Assembly (NCBI RefSeq): GCF_945952435.1 | Contig: NZ_CAMFHZ010000017.1 | Span: 17,629 to 81,628, forward strand | Direction of reading: 5' to 3' | Length of the DNA: 64,000 nt | From: an uncultured Microbacterium sp. | GTDB lineage: Bacteria > Actinomycetota > Actinomycetes > Actinomycetales > Microbacteriaceae | Part shown: positions 58,560-64,000 of the stretch, piece after piece | Layout: every line of letters starts with the position of its first letter | Position numbering within the stretch: position 1 is the first letter of the stretch | Program-made: the position numbers and the translations under genes | The notes under the pieces: generated by a model | What the model saw: the letters and a program-made list of their open reading frames with translations, nothing else | What the model was told of the DNA's origin: nothing | Database searches by the model: none

Positions 58560-58565
58560 CATCTT

Positions 58566-59192
58566 TTACGACAGTACCAGCAGTCCGTCGGTCTTCACGC
58601 GCGCGGCCTCGAAGCGCTGCGCGACGTTCTCCCAGTTCGCGATGTTCCACGCGGCCTTGACGTAATCCGCCTTGACGTTGAGGTAGTCGAGATAGAACGC
58701 GTGCTCCCACATGTCGAGCTGGAACAGCGGGATCGTGCCCTGCGCGGTGTTCGACTGCTGATCGAACAGCTGCTGCGTGATGAGCTGCTGGCCGATCGGG
58801 TCCCAACTGAGCACCGCCCAGCCCGACCCCTGGATGCCGAGGGCCGCCGCGGCGAACTGCGCCTGGAACTTCGCGAACGAGCCGAAGTGATCGTCGATCG
58901 CCGCCTTCAGCTCGCCCTCGGGCTCGCCACCGCCGTTCGGCGACAGGTTCGTCCAGAAGATCGAGTGGTTGACGTGTCCGCCGAGGTTGAACGCCAGGTT
59001 CTTCTCGAGCTGGTTGATCGTCGGGTGGTCGCCCTTCTCGCGCGCCTCGGCGAGCTGCTCGATCGCGGTGTTGGCTCCCGCGACATAGGCGGCGTGGTGC
59101 TTGTCGTGGTGCAGCTCCATGATCTTGGCGCTGATGTGCGGCTCCAGCGCCGCGTAGTCGTAGGGAAGGTCGGGGAGCGTGTACTTCACCAT
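58566..59192 (-). CDS. sodA: Superoxide dismutase, Fe/Mn family
   Basis: 208 residues. The first metal-ligand helix region [16 protein letters not shown] and the [11 protein letters not shown] metal motif are present; [14 protein letters not shown] resembles Mn-type enzymes (Gly-Ser-Gly-Trp). No signal peptide. Single gene closed by a hairpin. Confidence 0.96.
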   Translation of the reverse strand: MVKYTLPDLPYDYAALEPHISAKIMELHHDKHHAAYVAGANTAIEQLAEAREKGDHPTINQLEKNLAFNLGGHVNHSIFWTNLSPNGGGEPEGELKAAIDDHFGSFAKFQAQFAAAALGIQGSGWAVLSWDPIGQQLITQQLFDQQSNTAQGTIPLFQLDMWEHAFYLDYLNVKADYVKAAWNIANWENVAQRFEAARVKTDGLLVLS

Positions 59193-59289
59193 GTCGATGC
59201 CATCCAATCCGCGCCGCGCTCGCGGCGCTTGCCGGTCCCCCACGACGCCGTGTGCGCGCGGGGCGGACGATTTCCATCCTAGTGACGGC

Positions 59290-59353
59290 AACGCGCCCCG
59301 CGCGGGGATCCTTCCCCGTGTGACGAGGGGATCCGGAGGGCGCGGGGCGCGTT
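59290..59353 (-). terminator. Terminator after whiA
   Basis: Perfect 14-bp outer repeat AACGCGCCCCGCGC (59290-59303) with its complement at 59340-59353. The loop contains a second inverted pair, GGGGATCC and GGATCC. It lies 26 bases after the whiA stop, ahead of sod. The 59193-59289 bases hold the sod upstream region. Confidence 0.75.
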
Positions 59354-59379
59354 TTCGCAGGGCGGAAGGGGTGGTCGAT

Positions 59380-60357
59380 TCAGAGGTCGATGCCCGCAGG
59401 CACGGCCGCCTCGGTACCCGGGATCCCCTCGGTCTGGGCGCGCTTGTCGGCCATAGCGAGGAGGCGGCGGATGCGTCCGGCGACGGCGTCCTTCGTGAGC
59501 GGCGGGTCGGCGTGGTGGCCGAGCTCGTCGAGGCTGGCGTCGCGGTGCGCGAGGCGCAGCTCGCCCGCCGTGCGGAGATGCTCGGGAACCTCGTCGCCGA
59601 GGATCTCCAGGGCGCGCTCGACGCGGGCGCACGCGGCGACCGCGGCCTGCGCCGACCGGCGCAGGTTGGCGTCGTCGAAGTTCACCAGCCGGTTCACGCC
59701 GGCCCGCACCTCGCGGCGCTGGCGCATCTCCTCCCAGGCCGCAGCGGTCTTCGTGGCACCCATGAGCGTGAGCAGCGCGCGGATCCCCTCGGCCTCGCGG
59801 ATGACCACACGCGGCATACCCCTGACCTCGCGCGCCTTGGCCGAGATGCCGATGCGATGCGCGGCTCCGACCAGGGCCATCGCCGCTTCGGACGACGGGC
59901 AGGCGACCTCGAGCACGGCGGAGCGTCCCGGCTCGCTGAGCGATCCCGCGGCGAGGAACGCCCCGCGCCAGAGCCCGGCGAGCTCCTCACGGGAGCCGGT
60001 CGTGAGACGGTTGGGCAGTCCGCGCACGGGGCGGCGGCGCTGGTCGAGCAGCCCGGTCTGGCGCGCGAGGGTCTCGCCCGCGCCGATCACGCGGACCGCG
60101 TACTTCGCACCGTCGTGGCTGGACGCCCCCTGGATCGGCGCGATCTCGGGGCGGACGCCGAAGAGCTCGGCCAGGTCGCGGGCGACGCGCCGTGCCAGCA
60201 GCTCCGCATCCACCTCCGCCTCCACCGCGATGCGGTTGGCGATCTGGTGCAGCCCTCCGGCGAAACGCAGGACCGCCGTCACCTCCGCGACGCGCACCGA
60301 GGGCGGTGCGTTCCGGATGCTGACGAGCTCTGCCTTGACGTCGGTGGTGAGTGCCAC
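59380..60357 (-). CDS. whiA: DNA-binding protein WhiA
   Basis: 325 residues from GTG 60357, with AGAAGGAGA upstream. An N-terminal degenerate LAGLIDADG homing-endonuclease-like domain ([14 protein letters not shown]) is joined to a C-terminal helix-turn-helix ([26 protein letters not shown]). WhiA controls sporulation in Streptomyces and division-related genes elsewhere. Conserved whiA-rapZ-uvrC-uvrA order. Confidence 0.96.
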   Translation of the reverse strand: MALTTDVKAELVSIRNAPPSVRVAEVTAVLRFAGGLHQIANRIAVEAEVDAELLARRVARDLAELFGVRPEIAPIQGASSHDGAKYAVRVIGAGETLARQTGLLDQRRRPVRGLPNRLTTGSREELAGLWRGAFLAAGSLSEPGRSAVLEVACPSSEAAMALVGAAHRIGISAKAREVRGMPRVVIREAEGIRALLTLMGATKTAAAWEEMRQRREVRAGVNRLVNFDDANLRRSAQAAVAACARVERALEILGDEVPEHLRTAGELRLAHRDASLDELGHHADPPLTKDAVAGRIRRLLAMADKRAQTEGIPGTEAAVPAGIDL

Positions 60358-60441
60358 GGGTCTCCTTCTCTCGGACCGCGCCGGATTGCGGCGCAAGGGA
60401 TCAGCTTACCGGTCGTCGGCTCCGCGCCCACGACCGAGGGC

Positions 60442-61311
60442 TCACTCCCGCCCGAGGTCGCGGTGCCGGACGGTCACCGCGATACCCGGCGTCTGGCCGA
60501 TGCGGCGGGCGAGCTCCTCCGCCATCGCCACCGAACGATGCTTGCCTCCGGTGCACCCGATCGCCACGACGGAGTGGCTCTTGTTCTCCCGCTGGTAGCC
60601 CTCCAGGATCGGGGCCAGGGCCGCGACATAGGCATCGAGGAACTCGTGCGCGCCGTCCCGCGAGAGCACGTAGTCGCTGACCTCGGAGTCCAACCCCGTG
60701 GATCCGCGCAGTTCGTCGATCCAGAACGGGTTCGGCAGGAACCGCATATCCGCGACGAGGTCGGCGTCCGAGGGCAGACCGTACTTGAATCCGAAGCTCA
60801 TGACCGTGAGCTTGTGCCGCGCCGCGCCGGCCTCGGCGAAGCCCTCCGTCACCTTGGTCGCGAGCTGGTGCACGTTGAAGTCGGAGGTGTCGATGACGAT
60901 GTCTGCGGCCTCGCGCAGCGGGGCGACCCGCGTCCGCTCGGCCCGGATGCCGTCCAGCAGGGTTCCGTCGCCCTGCAGGGGATGCGGGCGCCGGACGGAC
61001 TCGAACCGACGCACCAGGACGTCGTCCGATGCATCGAGGAACACGACCTGCACGGATCCGTGCTCGCGCAGCGCGCGCGCGACGCCGGGGAAGCCGTCGA
61101 AGAGATCGCGACCGCGCACGTCCACCACGGCAGCGACCTTGGGCAGCGCCGCGCCGCCGAGGTTCGCGAGGTCGAGCAACGGACGCAGCATCTGCGGCGG
61201 CAGATTGTCGACGACGTACCACCCCAGGTCCTCGAGCACGTTGGCGACGGTCGAGCGCCCCGCGCCCGACATCCCGGTGACGATCAGGAATTCGCCCTGG
61301 TCGGCGCTCAT
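60442..61311 (-). CDS. rapZ: RapZ-family P-loop nucleotide-binding protein
   Basis: 289 residues. The P-loop is GMSGAGRST, with Arg in place of the usual Lys. VFLDASDDVLVRRFESVRRPHPL and the C-terminal GCTGGKHRSVA motif are diagnostic. In Enterobacteria RapZ guides RNase E to GlmZ; in actinobacteria the role is less clear. A TAGGCT -10 box at 61336-61341 and GAGGAGGA suggest its own promoter inside the uvr cluster. Confidence 0.94.
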   Translation of the reverse strand: MSADQGEFLIVTGMSGAGRSTVANVLEDLGWYVVDNLPPQMLRPLLDLANLGGAALPKVAAVVDVRGRDLFDGFPGVARALREHGSVQVVFLDASDDVLVRRFESVRRPHPLQGDGTLLDGIRAERTRVAPLREAADIVIDTSDFNVHQLATKVTEGFAEAGAARHKLTVMSFGFKYGLPSDADLVADMRFLPNPFWIDELRGSTGLDSEVSDYVLSRDGAHEFLDAYVAALAPILEGYQRENKSHSVVAIGCTGGKHRSVAMAEELARRIGQTPGIAVTVRHRDLGRE

Positions 61312-61335
61312 GTGCTGTCCTCCTCGCTCAGGACC

Positions 61336-61341
61336 AGCCTA
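61336..61341 (-). promoter_or_regulatory. -10 box of rapZ
   Basis: TAGGCT on the minus strand, 24 bases before ATG 61311, overlapping the 3' end of uvrC. Confidence 0.4.
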
Positions 61342-63338
61342 TCGAGGCGCGGCGGCGGTCGGGGACGGAGCGGGCGGCGGATCCAGGGCGACGGTGCCGT
61401 CCCCGGCGTCGCGGATCGTGCTGCTCGCCGTCGACGCCAGATGGGTGCGGATCGCCTCCGCGAGCGCCGGACCGATGCCCTGCACCTCCTGGATCTCCGC
61501 CGAGGTCGCTTTGCGCAGAGCGGCGACGGATCCGAAGTGGCGCAGCAGCGTCTTGATGCGTGCGGCGCCGAGACCCGGCACCTCGCCCAGGATCGACGTG
61601 ATGTCCCGCTTGCGGCGCTTGCGCTGATGGGTGATGGCGAACCGGTGCGCCTCGTCGCGGAGCCGCTGCACCAGGTACAGCGACTCGCTCGTGCGCGGCA
61701 GGATGACCGGATAGTCCTCGCCGGGCAGCCAGAGCTCCTCCAGGCGCTTCGCGATGCCGACGAGCCCGATGTCCGTGCGCCCCGCGTCGCGCAATGCCCT
61801 CGCCGCCGCCTCGACCTGCGGCTTCCCGCCGTCGACGACGAGCAGTTGCGGAGGGTAGGCGAAGCGCGGCCTGCGTCGCTCGGTGACGACGAGCTCCTCG
61901 CCCGATCCGTCCTCGGAGACGACGGACTCCGTGACAGGGAGGGTCTCCTCGGGGGCGTCGATGTGCGCGAGACGACGGCGCAGCACCTGGTACATCGAGT
62001 CGGTGTCGTCAGTCGTCTCCGCGATGTTGAACGAGCGGTACTGGTCCTTGCGCGGCAGACCGTCTTCGAAGACCACCATCGATGCGACCACGTTCGTGCC
62101 GCCGAGATGCGAGATGTCGTAGCACTCGATGCGCAACGGCGCCTCGTCGAGCCCCAGCGCCTCTTGCAGGTCGGTCAGCGCCTGGGTCCGTGTGGTGTAG
62201 TCGCTCGACCGGCGGGTCTTGTGCCGGATCAGGGCCTGCTGCGCGTTGAGGGTGGCGTTGCGCATGAGCTCGGCCCGCTGACCGCGCTGCGCGACGGCGA
62301 TCTCGACCTTCTTGCCGCGGCGCTCCCAGAGCCATTCCTCGAGCTCTGCGGCATCGTCCGGGAGCACGGGGACGAGCACGCGCTTGGGAACCTGCTCGCC
62401 GCTCGCCTCGCCGTAGGTGCGCTGCAGGATCTGGTCGACGAGCTCGGCGCCGCCGATGTCGATCTCCTTGTCGAGCGTGGTGGCACGGACGCCTCGCACG
62501 CGGCCGCCCCGGATCACGAAGTGCTGGATGGCGGCCGACAGTTCGTCCTCGGCGATCCCGAACAGGTCGGCGTCCTCGTCCTGCGGGAGGACGAGCGCAC
62601 TGCGTCCCAGCACCGCCTCGATGGAGGCGAGCTGATCGCGGTACTTCGCGGCGCTCTCGTAGTCCATCGCGGCCGACGCCTCCTGCATGCGCCGGGTCAG
62701 CGATCGGGTGAAGCGCTCGTCGCCACCCTCCATGAAGGCGATGAAGTCGTCGACCATCGCCCGATGATCCTCGATCGTCACCGTCATCGAGCAGGGCCCA
62801 CCGCATTTGCCGATCTGCCCAGGGAAGCACGGTCTCCCGGTCTGCATGGCTTTGCGGTAGCTCGCGTCGCTGCAGGTGCGGATCGGGAAGACCTTGATCA
62901 TCTGGTCGATCGTGTCGTGCACGGTCCAGACCTTCGGATAGGGCCCGAAGTACTTGGCGCCAGGGATCTTGCGATTGCGGGTGACGATCACCCGGGGAGC
63001 CTCGTCGGCGAGTGTGATCGCCATGAACGGGTACGACTTGTCGTCCTTGTAGCGGACGTTGAACGGCGGATCGAACTCCTTGATCCACATGTACTCCAGC
63101 TGGAGCGAGTCGACGTCGGTCGGCACCACCGTCCACTCGACCGAGGCCGCAGTGGTCACCATGCGCCGGGTGCGCTCGTGCAGGGTCCGCAACGGGGCGA
63201 AGTAGTTCGACAGCCGCTGCCGCAGGTTCTTCGCCTTGCCGACGTAGAGCACCCGCCCCTGCGCGTCGCGGAACCGGTACACACCGGGGTCGGTCGGGAT
63301 CTCCCCCGGCCGTGGCTTGTACGGGAGCTCCGTCGCCA

Positions 63339-63339
<1 letters not shown>
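61339..63339 (-). CDS. uvrC: Excinuclease ABC subunit C
   Basis: 666 residues. N-terminal GIY-YIG nuclease ([20 protein letters not shown]), a zinc-like cysteine cluster ([13 protein letters not shown]), UVR domain, the RNase H-like 5' nuclease region ([13 protein letters not shown]) and C-terminal helix-hairpin-helix ([13 protein letters not shown]). ATG 63339 shares a base with the uvrA stop (TGATG). Confidence 0.97.

Positions 63340-64000
<661 letters not shown>

Overview
This 64 kb window is chromosomal DNA of a high-GC (roughly 70%) actinobacterium, most likely a Microbacterium-like member of the Microbacteriaceae. The evidence is the combination of RbpA, WhiA, paired ClpP1/ClpP2, a T-box leader on ileS, an RNase E/G with a long acidic N-terminal extension, very frequent ATGA/GTGA/TGATG gene overlaps, many GTG starts, and several genes whose -10 box lies 6-7 bases before the start codon (leaderless genes). 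No insertion sequence, prophage or CRISPR array was seen.

Layout. 1-0.5 kb: the N-terminal part of a DUF3375 (JetA/MksF-like) gene running off the left edge, next to tRNA-Ala(GGC). 0.6-7.6 kb: an amino-acid decarboxylation neighbourhood (LysR regulator, Orn/Lys/Arg-decarboxylase-like enzyme, APC permease, tandem universal stress protein, diaminopimelate-decarboxylase-like enzyme) followed by a Nudix hydrolase. 7.7-10.9 kb: a solitary FdhF/YdeP-type molybdopterin oxidoreductase with its FdhD sulfurtransferase. 11-18 kb: rsfS, a linker-rich membrane protein, nadD, a His-tailed small membrane protein, proA, proB, obgE, rpmA and rplU. 18-25 kb: DUF4031 protein, RNase E/G, VKOR-like protein, flavin amine oxidase, APC permease, ndk. 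25-30.6 kb: DUF4233 protein, folC, ileS with T-box. 30.6-36.8 kb: pentapeptide-like protein, LppP/LprE-type lipoprotein and a complete peptide-type ABC importer. 36.9-43 kb: valS, a small coupled protein, and threonine catabolism (kbl, tdh) with a divergent LysR regulator. 43-52.5 kb: M3 peptidase, clpX, a deoxyribose-degradation operon (regulator, deoC, aldehyde dehydrogenase, truncated aldehyde-dehydrogenase-like protein), clpP2, clpP1. 52.6-59.2 kb: trigger factor with a histone-H1-like tail, tRNA-Pro, tRNA-Gly, rbpA, secG, tpiA, pgk, gap, sod. 59.3-64 kb: whiA, rapZ, uvrC and the 3' part of uvrA, cut by the right edge.

Most of the window is conserved housekeeping sequence. The accessory or less explained parts are the left-edge DUF3375 gene beside a tRNA, the two-decarboxylase cluster, the orphan YdeP-type oxidoreductase, the truncated aldehyde-dehydrogenase partner, the small His-tailed membrane protein and the gene-free stretch after tRNA-Gly. 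Long perfect hairpins mark the ends of many transcription units. The regulatory layer is readable in places: a perfect LysR-type palindrome at 1621-1639, nested inverted repeats between tdh and its LysR neighbour, the Ile T-box, and recurrent TAGACT/TAGGCT -10 boxes.
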